The notes below the pieces were generated by a model. The model had not been told where the DNA came from. It saw nothing but the letters and a program-made list of their open reading frames with translations, and made no database searches. From the NCBI RefSeq assembly GCF_000312045.1, contig NZ_HE978634.1:928337-992336 (forward strand): a stretch of 64,000 bases of DNA, given 5' to 3'. Shown here piece by piece: positions 38,131 to 48,266 of this stretch. The stretch's first letter is position 1, and each line of letters opens with the position of its first letter. The position numbers and the translations under genes are program-made. Source of the DNA: Noviherbaspirillum massiliense JC206 (GTDB taxonomy: Bacteria > Pseudomonadota > Gammaproteobacteria > Burkholderiales > Burkholderiaceae_D).

Positions 38131-39483
38131 TCAGACGACGGCCGCTTCCGATGCAGGAACGGCCTTCTGCGCCTTCAGCACCTCGGCAATCGTACCGAAC
38201 AACTGGTCGATCTGCGCCTTGTCGATGATCAGCGGCGGTGACAGCGCGATGATGTCGCCGGTGGTGCGGATCAGCACATTCTTGTCCCAGAAGCATTTCA
38301 GGAAGACGTCGAATGCACGCGCGGTCGGCTTGCCCGGGATGCCTTCCAGCTCGATGCCGCATACCAGTCCGAGATTGCGCACGTCCTTCACGTAGGGCAA
38401 GCCCTTCAGGCTGTGCGCAGCATCCTCGAAGTAGGGCGCCATCGCTGCCGCGCGATCGAACAAGCCTTCTTCCTTGTAGACCTTGATGGCCGCGATCGCC
38501 GCGGCGGAAGCCAGCGGATGGCCAGAATAGGTATAGCCGTGGAAGAATTCGATCGCATTTTCCGGCGCGGCCTGCATGAAGGCATCGTGGATTTCCTGGC
38601 GCACGATCACCGCGCCCATCGGCACGGCGGCATTCGTCAATCCCTTGGCACAGACGATCATGTCCGGCACCACGCCGAAATAATCCGCGGCGAAGGCGGT
38701 GCCGAGACGGCCGAAGCCGGTAATGACTTCGTCGAAGATCAGCAGGATGCCGTACTTGTCGCAGATCGCGCGCAGCTTTTGCAGATAACCTTTCGGCGGC
38801 AGGATTACGCCGGTCGAACCCTGCATCGGTTCCACGATCACCGCTGCCACCGTGGCCGGATCGTGCAGGGCGAGCAGGCGCTGTTCCAGCTCGTCGGCGA
38901 TTTCGGCGCCATGCTCGGGCAAGCCGCGGGTGAAGGCATTGCGCGCAATATCCAGCGGATGACGCAGATGGTCGACGCCGGGCAGTGTCGGGCCGAAATG
39001 CTTGCGGTTGCCGGCGATCCCGCCAACGGCGATGCCGCCAAAGCCGACGCCGTGATAGCCGCGTTCGCGCCCGATCAGCCGCGTGCGCAGGCCGTCGCCG
39101 CGCATGCGATGATAGGCGAGGGCGATCTTCAATGCGGAATCGACGGCTTCGGAACCGTCATTGCAGAAAAACACCCGATTCAATCCTTCCGGCGCGATCG
39201 ACACCAGCGCACTTGCCGCTTCAAATACCAGGGGATGCCCCATCTGGAACAGCGGCCCGTAATCCATGGTCGCCGCCTGCTTCTGTATCGCTTCCACGAT
39301 CTTCGGATGGCCATGGCCGGCATTCACGCACCACAGGCCCGCCGTGCCGTCGAGGATCTTGCGCCCGTCATCGGTCGTGTAATGCATTCCGGAGGCGGAT
39401 ACCAGCATGCGCGGCCTGGATTTGAATTGCCGGTTGGCCGTAAATGGCATCCAGAAATGTTCAGTGTCGGGGGTATTTGCCAC
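38131..39483 (-). CDS. class III aminotransferase (omega-amino acid:pyruvate type)
   Basis: 450 residues from a GTG start behind AAGGAGAC. A PLP enzyme of the class III group: FWMPFTANRQFKSRPRML, DGTAGLWCVNAGHGHPKIVE, FFCNDGSEAVDSALKIALAYH, GRERGYHGVGFGG, VAAVIVEPMQGSTGV, LIFDEVITGFGRLG and the PLP lysine in IVCAKGLTNAAVP. The sequence is closest in style to beta-alanine:pyruvate (omega-amino acid:pyruvate) aminotransferase, which moves the terminal amino group of omega-amino acids to pyruvate. The exact substrate is not certain. It is convergent with typA and divergent from dusA. Confidence 0.9.
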   Translation of the reverse strand: MANTPDTEHFWMPFTANRQFKSRPRMLVSASGMHYTTDDGRKILDGTAGLWCVNAGHGHPKIVEAIQKQAATMDYGPLFQMGHPLVFEAASALVSIAPEGLNRVFFCNDGSEAVDSALKIALAYHRMRGDGLRTRLIGRERGYHGVGFGGIAVGGIAGNRKHFGPTLPGVDHLRHPLDIARNAFTRGLPEHGAEIADELEQRLLALHDPATVAAVIVEPMQGSTGVILPPKGYLQKLRAICDKYGILLIFDEVITGFGRLGTAFAADYFGVVPDMIVCAKGLTNAAVPMGAVIVRQEIHDAFMQAAPENAIEFFHGYTYSGHPLASAAAIAAIKVYKEEGLFDRAAAMAPYFEDAAHSLKGLPYVKDVRNLGLVCGIELEGIPGKPTARAFDVFLKCFWDKNVLIRTTGDIIALSPPLIIDKAQIDQLFGTIAEVLKAQKAVPASEAAVV

Positions 39484-39686
39484 GCTGTCTCCTTTCCTTG
39501 AGAAGTCGTCATGCCGCTCATGTTATTACGTTTGCCCGGGACGCGCGCAAAGACACAAGCCTGTCTTCGTCGGACGCAAATTCCTCGCGCGGCGATGCCA
39601 TTCCGGCATCCGGCTATCGGCTCGGGTGCCAGCCAGTCTGGCCTTGTCCCGCTACAATAACGGTTTTGCCCGAGAGCCGTTCCACG

Positions 39687-40685
39687 ATGTCTTCCCGATT
39701 GCCAGCCCGCCGCCTCTCCGTTGCCCCGATGATGGATTGGACGGACCGGCATTGCCGCATGTTCCATCGACAGATCACCCGCCATACCTGGCTCTACACC
39801 GAAATGGTGACCACCGGCGCATTGCTGCATGGCGATGTCGCACGTCATCTCGATTTCAATGACGAAGAGCATCCGGTTGCCCTGCAGCTGGGCGGCAGCG
39901 AGCCGGAAGATCTTGCCAGATGCGCGAAGCTGGGCGAGCAGTGGGGCTACGACGAAGTCAACCTGAATTGCGGCTGCCCCTCGGAGCGGGTGCAGCGGGG
40001 TGCATTCGGCGCCTGCCTGATGGCCGAGCCCCGGCTGGTGGCCGATTGCGTGAAGGCGATGCGCGATGCGGTGACGATCGATGTGACGGTGAAGCACAGG
40101 ATCGGTATCGACAATGCGGAAAGCTATGATTTCGTGCGCGACTTCGTCGGCATCATTGCCGAGGCCGGTTGCACCACCTTCATCGTACATGCACGCAATG
40201 CCATCCTGAAAGGCCTGAGCCCGAAGGAGAACCGCGAAATTCCACCGCTCAAGCCGGAGTATGCCTACCGTTTGAAGCGCGACTTCCCGCATCTGGAAAT
40301 CATCATCAACGGCGGCATCAAGATGCTGGAAGAAATCGATGCCCACCTGCGCGAGGTCGACGGCGTCATGCTCGGGCGCGAGGCCTATCACAACCCCTAC
40401 CTGATGGCGGCCTTCGACGCCCGCTACTACGGCGACGATGCGCCGGCGAAGTCGCGCGCCGAAGTGCTGCGGGCCATGCAGCCCTACATCCGCGAGCAGC
40501 TCGCACGCCATGGCGCCGCCGGGCTCAAGCTCAACAGCATCACCCGTCACATGCTGGGACTGATGGCGGGCCTGCCGGGCGCGCGCGCATTCCGCCAGAC
40601 CCTTTCCGATTCTCGAAAGCTTGCAGGCGGGGATCCCGCGATCCTGCTCGATGCCATGGCCCGGATGCAGCCGCTGGCTGCGTAA
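39687..40685 (+). CDS. dusA: tRNA-dihydrouridine(20/20a) synthase DusA
   Basis: 332 residues from MSSRLPARRLSVAPMMDWTD. FMN TIM-barrel enzyme that reduces uridine in the tRNA D loop. Family motifs are APMMDWTDRHCRMFHRQITR, VALQLGGSEPEDLARCAKLG, the catalytic Cys in NLNCGCPSERVQRGAFGACL, VKHRIGIDNAESYDFV and IINGGIKMLEEID. A long upstream extension of the reading frame (81 codons) is out of family and was not used. Confidence 0.94.
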   Translation: MSSRLPARRLSVAPMMDWTDRHCRMFHRQITRHTWLYTEMVTTGALLHGDVARHLDFNDEEHPVALQLGGSEPEDLARCAKLGEQWGYDEVNLNCGCPSERVQRGAFGACLMAEPRLVADCVKAMRDAVTIDVTVKHRIGIDNAESYDFVRDFVGIIAEAGCTTFIVHARNAILKGLSPKENREIPPLKPEYAYRLKRDFPHLEIIINGGIKMLEEIDAHLREVDGVMLGREAYHNPYLMAAFDARYYGDDAPAKSRAEVLRAMQPYIREQLARHGAAGLKLNSITRHMLGLMAGLPGARAFRQTLSDSRKLAGGDPAILLDAMARMQPLAA

Positions 40686-40901
40686 GCGCGCTCCCTCACG
40701 CTTTCCACCTAGCACCGGGTTTCCTTCCGCCATGCGCCAGATGGCATAAAAGCTGCTCGGCGTTTTATCCACATCGTGTCGCAGGCCTTGCCCTATGGCG
40801 AGGCGGACCGGTCTTACGCAGGCGGGAAGCCGCTTCTGCATATGCTTCCGCGCGCGAGAGCTGGTCCCGCGCGCAAACATTCAATCTTCAAGAGGGTGGT
40901 T

Positions 40902-41765
40902 ATGGCAAATCAGGAAAAACCGAACATCTTCCCGCAGCACCAGGAGCACCAGCCCGGCTCGGAAGCCGCAATGAGTCCGCAGCCGGAAGCGGAAGGAAAA
41001 AACTACAAGGGTAGCGGCAAGCTCAAGGGCAAGGTCGCCATCGTGACCGGCGGCGACAGTGGCATCGGCCGCGCCACTGCCATTGCCTTCGCCAAGGAAG
41101 GCGCCAATCTCGTGATCGCCTACCTCGACGAGCACGAGGATGCGCAGGAAACCCAGCGCCTGATCGAAGCTGAAGGCCGCGAATGCATGATCCTCGCCGG
41201 TGACGTGAGCGCTCCCGCGTTTTGCCAGAAAGTGGTGGATACCGCAGTGTCTTCGTTCGGCCGGCTCGACGTGCTGGTCAACAACGCCGCACAACAATAT
41301 CCGCAGCAGAGCATTACCGACATCAGTGACGAACAGCTGGAGAAGACTTTCCGCACCAACATCTTCTCTCAGTTCTACATGGTGCGCGCCGCCGTGCCGC
41401 ACTTGAAGGAGGGCGCACGCATCATCAACACGACTTCGGTGACGGCTTACCGCGGCAGCTCGCATCTGGTCGACTACGCCGCCACCAAGGGCGCGATCGT
41501 CGCCTTCACGCGTTCGCTGTCGCAGCAGCTGGCGCAGAAGAAGATCTACGTCAACGCGGTCGCACCCGGTCCCATCTGGACACCGCTGATTCCTTCGAGC
41601 TTCAGTCCGCAGCAGGTCACCAAGTTCGGCAGCGATGTGCCGCTCGGCAGGCCCGGCCAGCCGGATGAAGTCGCGCCTTGTTATGTGTTCCTCGCCTGCG
41701 AGGATTCTTCCTACATGACCGGGCAGGTGCTGCATCCGAATGGCGGCGAGGTCGTCAACGCCTAG
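40902..41765 (+). CDS. SDR-family oxidoreductase (general-stress type)
   Basis: 287 residues from MANQEKPNIFPQHQEHQPGS. The ~45-residue polar N-terminus before the Rossmann core is typical of the YghA / general-stress-39 branch. The core has VAIVTGGDSGIGRATAIAFA, LVNNAAQQYPQQSI, IINTTSVTAYRG and the catalytic YAATKG. The likely role is NADP(H)-dependent reduction of an aldehyde or ketone during stress. The substrate is unknown. The ribosome-binding site is GAGGG. The end of the gene holds three tandem copies of an 8-base unit. Confidence 0.87.
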   Translation: MANQEKPNIFPQHQEHQPGSEAAMSPQPEAEGKNYKGSGKLKGKVAIVTGGDSGIGRATAIAFAKEGANLVIAYLDEHEDAQETQRLIEAEGRECMILAGDVSAPAFCQKVVDTAVSSFGRLDVLVNNAAQQYPQQSITDISDEQLEKTFRTNIFSQFYMVRAAVPHLKEGARIINTTSVTAYRGSSHLVDYAATKGAIVAFTRSLSQQLAQKKIYVNAVAPGPIWTPLIPSSFSPQQVTKFGSDVPLGRPGQPDEVAPCYVFLACEDSSYMTGQVLHPNGGEVVNA

Positions 41766-41783
41766 TCGCCTAGTCGCCTAGTC
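41760..41783. repeat. tandem repeat 3 x 8 bases at the SDR stop codon
   Basis: Three copies of GCCTAGTC, the first containing the stop codon TAG of the preceding SDR gene. It gives the appearance of replication slippage after the stop. Confidence 0.8.
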
Positions 41784-41858
41784 GTCGTCTGCATGGCTGG
41801 TGTGCGGCAAGGCTTTCGCACCGCCGTGCCCGGCGTACCCTTCGTACACGCATGCTTC

Positions 41859-41878
41859 GCGGCCGGATTCCCGGCCGC
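41859..41878. terminator. hairpin between convergent SDR and sigma54 activator
   Basis: GCGGCCGG / CCGGCCGC with the loop ATTC, an 8-bp GC-only stem, with no T run on either side. It lies between two convergent genes and may slow transcription or stabilise 3' ends. Confidence 0.4.
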
Positions 41879-41920
41879 TCGCTACGCATATCGGACAGGG
41901 TTTGGCGCGGGGGGGCGGGT

Positions 41921-42871
41921 TCAGTATTCCTTCAGCCGGTTGTACAGCGTCTTCAGGCTGATGCCGAGCGCCTCCGCGGTGAGGCGCTTGTTGCCGCTGT
42001 AATGCTTCAGGGTTGCGAGGATGATTTCCCGCTGCGCCTCGGCCAGCGGCGTGCCGACGAAAAAATTGAGATAGCCCTCATGCAGGGTCGGCTTCCGGTT
42101 TGAAAGATCGGAGATGTATTCCTCGACTTCCAGCGTATCCGTGGCGAGGATGAAGGCGCGCTGCACCACGTTTTTCAGTTCCCGCACATTGCCCGGCCAC
42201 GAATAGGAGCGGATCACTTCGAGCGAAGCGGGAGAGAATTTCTTGTCGCAGTTTTCCTTTTCGTTCAGCACATCGAGGAAATGATTGGCCAGCAACTCGA
42301 TGTCGCTTCCACGCTCGCGCAAAGGCGGAACCCGCACGGGGAACACGGCAAGCCGGTACATCAGATCTTCACGCAGGTTGCCCTGCTTGACCGCGCTCTC
42401 GAGGTCGCGGTTGGTGGCGGCAATCAGGCGCACATCCACCTTCACTTCCTCGTCTCCGCCGACGCGCATGAAGGTGCCGCATTCCAGCACGCGCAAGAGC
42501 TTCACTTGCATGTCGACCGGCATCTCGGTGATTTCATCGAGAAACAGCGTGCCGCGCGAAGCATGCTCGAAGTAGCCGATATGCTGCTTGACCGCTCCAG
42601 TGAAACTGCCTTTCTCATGACCGAACAGGGCGGCTTCGATCAGATGTGCCGGAATGGCACCGCAGTTGACTGCAATAAAAGTTTCCTGCGCGCGCGCGCT
42701 CATCTGATGTATCGCCTTGGCGATCAATTCCTTTCCGGTGCCGCTTTCGCCGACCAGCAGGACGGTCGCATCTGTCGCAGCAACCCTTTCCACCTGCTGG
42801 GCCAGGCGCTCCATTGCCGGAGAACTACCGCACATGATCCCGAAGCGTTTTAATGAATTGTCGAGACTCAT
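41921..42871 (-). CDS. sigma54-dependent activator without receiver domain
   Basis: 316 residues. The AAA+ core of a sigma54 activator starts almost at the N-terminus: Walker A GESGTGKE, then [26 protein letters not shown] (a GSFTGA form of the GAFTGA loop that contacts sigma54), [45 protein letters not shown] and [15 protein letters not shown]. The C-terminus has a Fis-type helix-turn-helix ([20 protein letters not shown]). There is no receiver or GAF domain, as in PspF, so control would come from a partner or from expression level. No known partner (such as PspA) is nearby. Confidence 0.9.
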   Translation of the reverse strand: MSLDNSLKRFGIMCGSSPAMERLAQQVERVAATDATVLLVGESGTGKELIAKAIHQMSARAQETFIAVNCGAIPAHLIEAALFGHEKGSFTGAVKQHIGYFEHASRGTLFLDEITEMPVDMQVKLLRVLECGTFMRVGGDEEVKVDVRLIAATNRDLESAVKQGNLREDLMYRLAVFPVRVPPLRERGSDIELLANHFLDVLNEKENCDKKFSPASLEVIRSYSWPGNVRELKNVVQRAFILATDTLEVEEYISDLSNRKPTLHEGYLNFFVGTPLAEAQREIILATLKHYSGNKRLTAEALGISLKTLYNRLKEY

Positions 42872-43385
42872 TAGTTGATCCGATCAGCGTTATGGACGAT
42901 TTAGAGTATGCCGGATTCTTCATTCTTGCATGGATGATGAATATCCCGCTTGCGAAAAATTCAGCTTCACCATCATGAGGGAATGTGGGCGGAACCATTT
43001 CCTGCCATGGTGCTACATGATGGACTAAGGAAATGCACTCGAGCAAATCCTGCAGCGAGGAAATGGAAGTGCTGCCCTTTACGTCCATGCTCAATGCGTC
43101 AGTGATGATTGAAGCCTTCGTTCGATACTTTACTCCCTGCGCAATGTCGTGTTTGCGTTTGACTGTAAATCTTCGACTGTAAATTTTACGGCGGTGAAAA
43201 GGCGCGCACCACCGGCTGCGAAAGGCTGAAAAAGCAGGCAGGTACGGAACGCCTCTGCAGTAAGCCCATCGTAGGGAATCAGTTCTCGCGCACACTCGAA
43301 ATGATGAGTTTATGCAAAAGTTAAGAACTTATACAAAGTGAAATGGTCAAGTAGCAGAACGACCTACTTTAATGAAAGGACAACA
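42872..43385. other. intergenic region before the lipoprotein cluster
   Basis: 514 bases, AT-richer than the neighbours. A minus-strand reading frame is open here but resembles no family I know and overlaps the activator start. I find no sigma54 -24/-12 pair by eye. TTATAC (43334-43339), about 50 bases before the first lipoprotein gene, could be a -10 element. Confidence 0.4.
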
Positions 43386-43622
43386 ATGAAACCGATTCTT
43401 GCCACTTCAAAAGCTTTGCTGATCATCGCTGCACTGGGTGTCACGCTTGCTGGCTGCGAAAAGAGGGATGCCGCCAGCTCCGGTTCCTCAGGAGCAACTG
43501 GCAGCACTTCCTCTTCAAGCGGTCAAGGCGGAATGGGCGGAAGCTCCGGCTCCAGCGGCAGCGGCTCGATGGGTTCTTCCGGCAGCCCCAGCGGCAGCGG
43601 TTCGAGCTCAGGCAGCAAGTGA
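43386..43622 (+). CDS. small Ser/Gly-rich lipoprotein (copy 1)
   Basis: 78 residues. The signal peptide MKPILATSKALLIIAALGV ends in lipobox LAGC, leaving a mature part of almost only Ser and Gly with a few Thr, Met and Ala and a final SGSK. It is low in complexity and probably disordered. One of four adjacent genes with related signal peptides. The function is unknown. I chose this start over one 48 bases upstream because it gives a clean lipoprotein signal. A GGACAAC stretch lies just upstream. Confidence 0.7.
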   Translation: MKPILATSKALLIIAALGVTLAGCEKRDAASSGSSGATGSTSSSSGQGGMGGSSGSSGSGSMGSSGSPSGSGSSSGSK

Positions 43623-43627
43623 ACGGC

Positions 43628-43855
43628 ATGACGACGAATCCGATGCACAATGCATTCAGGATCTTCCTGCTTGTTGCCGCCCTGGGAGCAATGCTCACGG
43701 GATGCGGTCAGCGTAGCAGGGACAGCTCCGGCTCTTCAGGCACCAGTTCCTCTGGCATGTCAGGTTCCAGCGGAACAGGTACTTCATCTTCCAGTGGCTC
43801 AGGCATGAGCGGCAGCGGTTCCGGCGGAGCGGGAACCAGCTCTGGATCCAAGTGA
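43628..43855 (+). CDS. small Ser/Gly-rich lipoprotein (copy 2)
   Basis: 75 residues with signal peptide MTTNPMHNAFRIFLLVAALG and lipobox LTGC, then a charged GQRSRDSS and a Ser/Gly/Thr-rich tail ending in SSGSK as in copies 1 and 3. The start is uncertain: a GTG at 43619 and an ATG at 43643 are also in frame. It begins 6 bases after copy 1, so the genes are probably co-transcribed. Confidence 0.6.
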   Translation: MTTNPMHNAFRIFLLVAALGAMLTGCGQRSRDSSGSSGTSSSGMSGSSGTGTSSSSGSGMSGSGSGGAGTSSGSK

Positions 43856-43866
43856 AAGGAGAAACC

Positions 43867-44112
43867 ATGAACACCATGCTTAAGACATCCAAGATTTTCG
43901 TCCTGGTAGCGGCCGTAGGATTGGCCTTAGCTGGCTGCGGCCAGCGCGGCGGCGACACCGGCTCTTCCGGCTCCTCCGGCAGCTCGGGCTCTTCCGGCTC
44001 CAGCTCATACGGCGGAACCGGTGGCAGCAGCAAGGGCTCTTCCGGCTCGAGCGGCATGGGCGGCTCTTCGGGCGGTTCATCATCCGGCGGCTCGAGCTCC
44101 GGCTCGAAGTGA
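43867..44112 (+). CDS. small Ser/Gly-rich lipoprotein (copy 3)
   Basis: 81 residues, ribosome-binding site AAGGAG. Signal peptide MNTMLKTSKIFVLVAAVGLA with lipobox LAGC, then GQRGGDTGSS and repeated SSG units, ending SGSK. The signal peptide resembles copy 1 (TSK then hydrophobic run), and the mature GQRxxD start matches copy 2, suggesting duplication. A downstream gene (44132) repeats the same kind of signal peptide. Confidence 0.7.
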   Translation: MNTMLKTSKIFVLVAAVGLALAGCGQRGGDTGSSGSSGSSGSSGSSSYGGTGGSSKGSSGSSGMGGSSGGSSSGGSSSGSK

Positions 44113-44131
44113 TCCGGACAGTGGCGCTCTG

Positions 44132-44524
44132 ATGCCACTGTTTGATGCATCGAAAACCTTGCTTGTCGCCGGCGCATTCAGCCTGACGTGCACCGGCTGC
44201 GGGCGCGCCTCTGCTCCCGAACCTGCCGGGCCGGAAGAAGCTTCATCATCTTCCGGCACTGCGGAGAGCCGCGCGAGCGGAGCTCCCGGAGCGCCGGCAG
44301 AGGGAGTGGCAGTCGATGACGGCGTTCTTGCTGCCAGGGTCAAGACGGCCCTGCTGGCGGATTCGGACATCAAGGGTCGTGACATCCGCGTGGAGACAAG
44401 GAAAGGTGAGGTGGTGTTGAGCGGCACTGTCGGTGATCAGGCGCAGATCGACAGGGCGCTCAGCATTGCCAACAGCATCGAAGGCGTGAAGCGGGTCACC
44501 AACAGGATGATTGTGAAGGCATAA
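44132..44524 (+). CDS. BON-domain lipoprotein
   Basis: 130 residues from MPLFDASKTLLVAGAFSL with lipobox CTGC. After a Ser/Ala/Pro/Glu-rich spacer it has one BON domain (ARVKTALLADSDIKGRDIRV, then VVLSGTVGDQAQIDRALSIA and GVKRVTNRMIVK). BON domains bind phospholipid and occur in envelope-stress proteins such as OsmY, DolP and Kbp. The signal peptide (ASK, then hydrophobic run, then GC) is like those of the three preceding genes, which suggests that the domain was joined to the same leader. It lies 19 bases after copy 3. Confidence 0.8.
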   Translation: MPLFDASKTLLVAGAFSLTCTGCGRASAPEPAGPEEASSSSGTAESRASGAPGAPAEGVAVDDGVLAARVKTALLADSDIKGRDIRVETRKGEVVLSGTVGDQAQIDRALSIANSIEGVKRVTNRMIVKA

Positions 44525-44913
44525 CCGCGCGTCAAGCGGACGGCGTGAGGAAAGCTTGGCCTGGTGAACCTGACTGGCCTTCAATTCCCGGCCTTCCATG
44601 ATGCCCGGAAGGACGACAATAAAAACCGACATGGTTGCGGCAGCTGCGCAGGCGGTCCGCAGCTTTTGCACGGTAAAGCGGCTGCCGCGCCATTTTCCGT
44701 GTTTAACACTGTTAACGCATTCAAGAAGCTGTTCAGTGAATCACCGGCATGCATGGACGAACATGTGCACAAGACAGCTTCTGCAGTCTCATCCGCAGTT
44801 GCTGCCGGGCCAGCCGCCGGCGCCGGGCGGGCATGTACGACGATTTGTTCGCAGATGTCGGCATCCGGAAATTGAACGCTTCAATTACGCTACAAACTGT
44901 ATAGAGACGACTT
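44525..44913. other. intergenic region before the NtrC-type regulator
   Basis: 389 bases without a convincing gene. It has an imperfect palindrome with a perfect core TTAACA-C-TGTTAA (44703-44715), roughly 200 bases before the regulator start, which could be an operator. Nothing else is recognised. Confidence 0.45.
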
Positions 44914-46311
<1,398 letters not shown>

Positions 46312-46469
46312 TGACGCACCGCCTGGCTTATGACGGGCGGCCTGCAATTGATGCATACGGATGACTTCGCGCAAAGGAGGGCAGTGACCTTGCCAAAAGC
46401 GCCGCAAGCCTCCGGGCTCCCGCTCCCTTGCAATTCTCCCTGCGATCAAGAGCGCATGCGCAGCAAGCG

Positions 46470-48134
46470 CTAATCGTGCGCCGTCATCGCCGCGATGATG
46501 ATGATCAGCTCTTCCGGTGTCACGGGCTTGGTCACATGCATCTGAAATCCTGCCTTCAGCGCGCGGATGCGATCTTCGCGCTGGGCGAATGCAGTCAGTG
46601 CAAGGGCGGGCAGGCGCTGCAGGGGTACGGTACCATCCTGCGCTTTCCAGGACCGTACCTTGCGCAATGCGGCGTAGCCGTCCTCGACCGGCATCGCGAT
46701 ATCGCATAGCAGCAGTTCCGGGTACTCGTCCGGGGCAAGCCTGGGCAGCCACTGCATCACCTGTGCGACCGACTCCGCGGCAAACACGTTGGCACCCGCA
46801 TTACCCAGGACCATCGTGAGCGACTCGCGCGCCTCTTCCTGATCATCGATCAGGAGAATGCGCAGCCCGCCAAGCGACGGCAGCTGCGCGCGGGCCTCGG
46901 CGTCCTCCGATGGCGAAGGCGGCAGGTAATGCTCGTGACTCACCCGCAGCGGAAGGTGAATGGAAAAGGTCGAGCCTTTGCCTTCGCCCGGGCTCGCCGC
47001 CTCGACCCTGCCGCCGTGCAGCTCGACCAGGTGGCGCACCAGGAACAGGCCCAGACCCAGCCCGCTGTGCCGGCGTGTGCTGGATGTATCCTGCTGGCTG
47101 AAACGGCTGAACAGCAAGGGAAGGAATTCCGGCGAGATGCCCGCGCCGTCATCCCGCACCGTCACGCAGATTTCGTTGCCGGCCTGGGCAGCGCTCACCC
47201 ATACATGGCCATATTCGGGGCTGAACTTGACCGCGTTCGACAACAGGTTCCAGAAGATCTGCTGCACCCTGTCGGCATCCGCGTCGATCTGTTCGCTGGT
47301 GATCCTGTAATCGCAGGCAACGGCGATATGCTTGCCGGCTGCAGCACCACGCACGCTGTCCACTGCCGCCTGCAGGACCGGAAGCAGCGCCACCGGCTGC
47401 TTTACCAGGCGCATCCGGCCGCTCATCATCCGGGTCACATCCAGCAGGTCCTCGATCAGACGCACCTGCTGCTCGACGCCTATCCGGATGCCGTGCAGGG
47501 CCCTTTGCACCAGCGGCCCTGTCGAAGAATCCCTGATCTGGCTCTCGAGTACATGCGCCCAGCTCTGGATGCCGTTCAGCGGTGCCCGCAGCTCATGCGA
47601 TACGATGCCGAGAAATTCATCGCGTGCACGTGCGGCAGTCTCCGCCTGGATGCGGGCGGTCCGCTCCCGGACCAGCAATTCATCGCGCTCTTTTTCCACC
47701 GCTGCCCGTTCGGTAACGTCGTAGGCGATTCCGAGCACCGTTTCGACCTGGCCGCTGGATGCGACTTCCGGTATGGCTCGTGCAGAGAAGTAGCGCATGC
47801 GGCCATCGATTTCATGATCGAAGTCGAAGCGCTGTTCCGCGGCGGTGTCAAATGCGGCCTGCACCGCCTTGTCCCAGGCGCGCACCACGCTTTCAGGCAG
47901 TCCCACTTCCGACTTGGTCCGACCGAGAAAGGCATCCGGTTCCATGCCACCGAGTCGCGCCATCGCCGGGTTGACGTACAGGTGACGCATCTGGCGGTCC
48001 ATGCGGGAAATCATGTCTGGCAGGTCTTCCACCATTGTCCTGAACTCACCCTCGAGACGATACAGCTGCTCCTGGGCCGGTTCGGCCTGGTGCCCGTCAC
48101 GGGGCCGGATGCTGAAGATATTCTTTCTTGCCAT
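46470..48134 (-). CDS. hybrid sensor histidine kinase (PAS-HisKA-HATPase-REC)
   Basis: 554 residues, no transmembrane segment. A short N-terminus is followed by a PAS domain (VEDLPDMISRMDRQMRHLYV, AYDVTERAAVEKERDELLV), the phospho-His in FLGIVSHELRAPLNGI, the ATP-binding region (QIFWNLLSNAVKFSP, DDGAGISPEFLP, GLGLGLFLVRHLVELHGG), and a C-terminal receiver (ILLIDDQEEARESLT, LLCDIAMPVEDGYAAL, THVTKPVTP-like MHVTKPVTPEE). Such kinases pass phosphate internally to their receiver. No Hpt protein is nearby. The source of the signal is unknown, but it is cytoplasmic. Confidence 0.91.
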   Translation of the reverse strand: MARKNIFSIRPRDGHQAEPAQEQLYRLEGEFRTMVEDLPDMISRMDRQMRHLYVNPAMARLGGMEPDAFLGRTKSEVGLPESVVRAWDKAVQAAFDTAAEQRFDFDHEIDGRMRYFSARAIPEVASSGQVETVLGIAYDVTERAAVEKERDELLVRERTARIQAETAARARDEFLGIVSHELRAPLNGIQSWAHVLESQIRDSSTGPLVQRALHGIRIGVEQQVRLIEDLLDVTRMMSGRMRLVKQPVALLPVLQAAVDSVRGAAAGKHIAVACDYRITSEQIDADADRVQQIFWNLLSNAVKFSPEYGHVWVSAAQAGNEICVTVRDDGAGISPEFLPLLFSRFSQQDTSSTRRHSGLGLGLFLVRHLVELHGGRVEAASPGEGKGSTFSIHLPLRVSHEHYLPPSPSEDAEARAQLPSLGGLRILLIDDQEEARESLTMVLGNAGANVFAAESVAQVMQWLPRLAPDEYPELLLCDIAMPVEDGYAALRKVRSWKAQDGTVPLQRLPALALTAFAQREDRIRALKAGFQMHVTKPVTPEELIIIIAAMTAHD

Positions 48135-48266
48135 CGGCGGTGTTCCGTATTGTCCATGTCGTCGTTCACACCGTTGCAGCGCCTAGCCCGGAAGCGTCCG
48201 GCGACGTGGGCCCGCCGCGCCGCGGTATCCAGCCCATGCGGCCCATGCCGCCTCGTCGCAGTCTTC

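Noticed and set aside
42825-43295. 157-codon minus-strand frame upstream of the sigma54 activator
   Set aside because: No ribosome-binding site, no recognisable motif, and it overlaps the activator start.
42872-44913. sigma54 (-24/-12) promoters near the two activators
   Set aside because: No TGGCAC-N5-TTGC-like pair with correct GG-N10-GC spacing was found by eye, so no promoter is claimed. A motif scan would be decisive.
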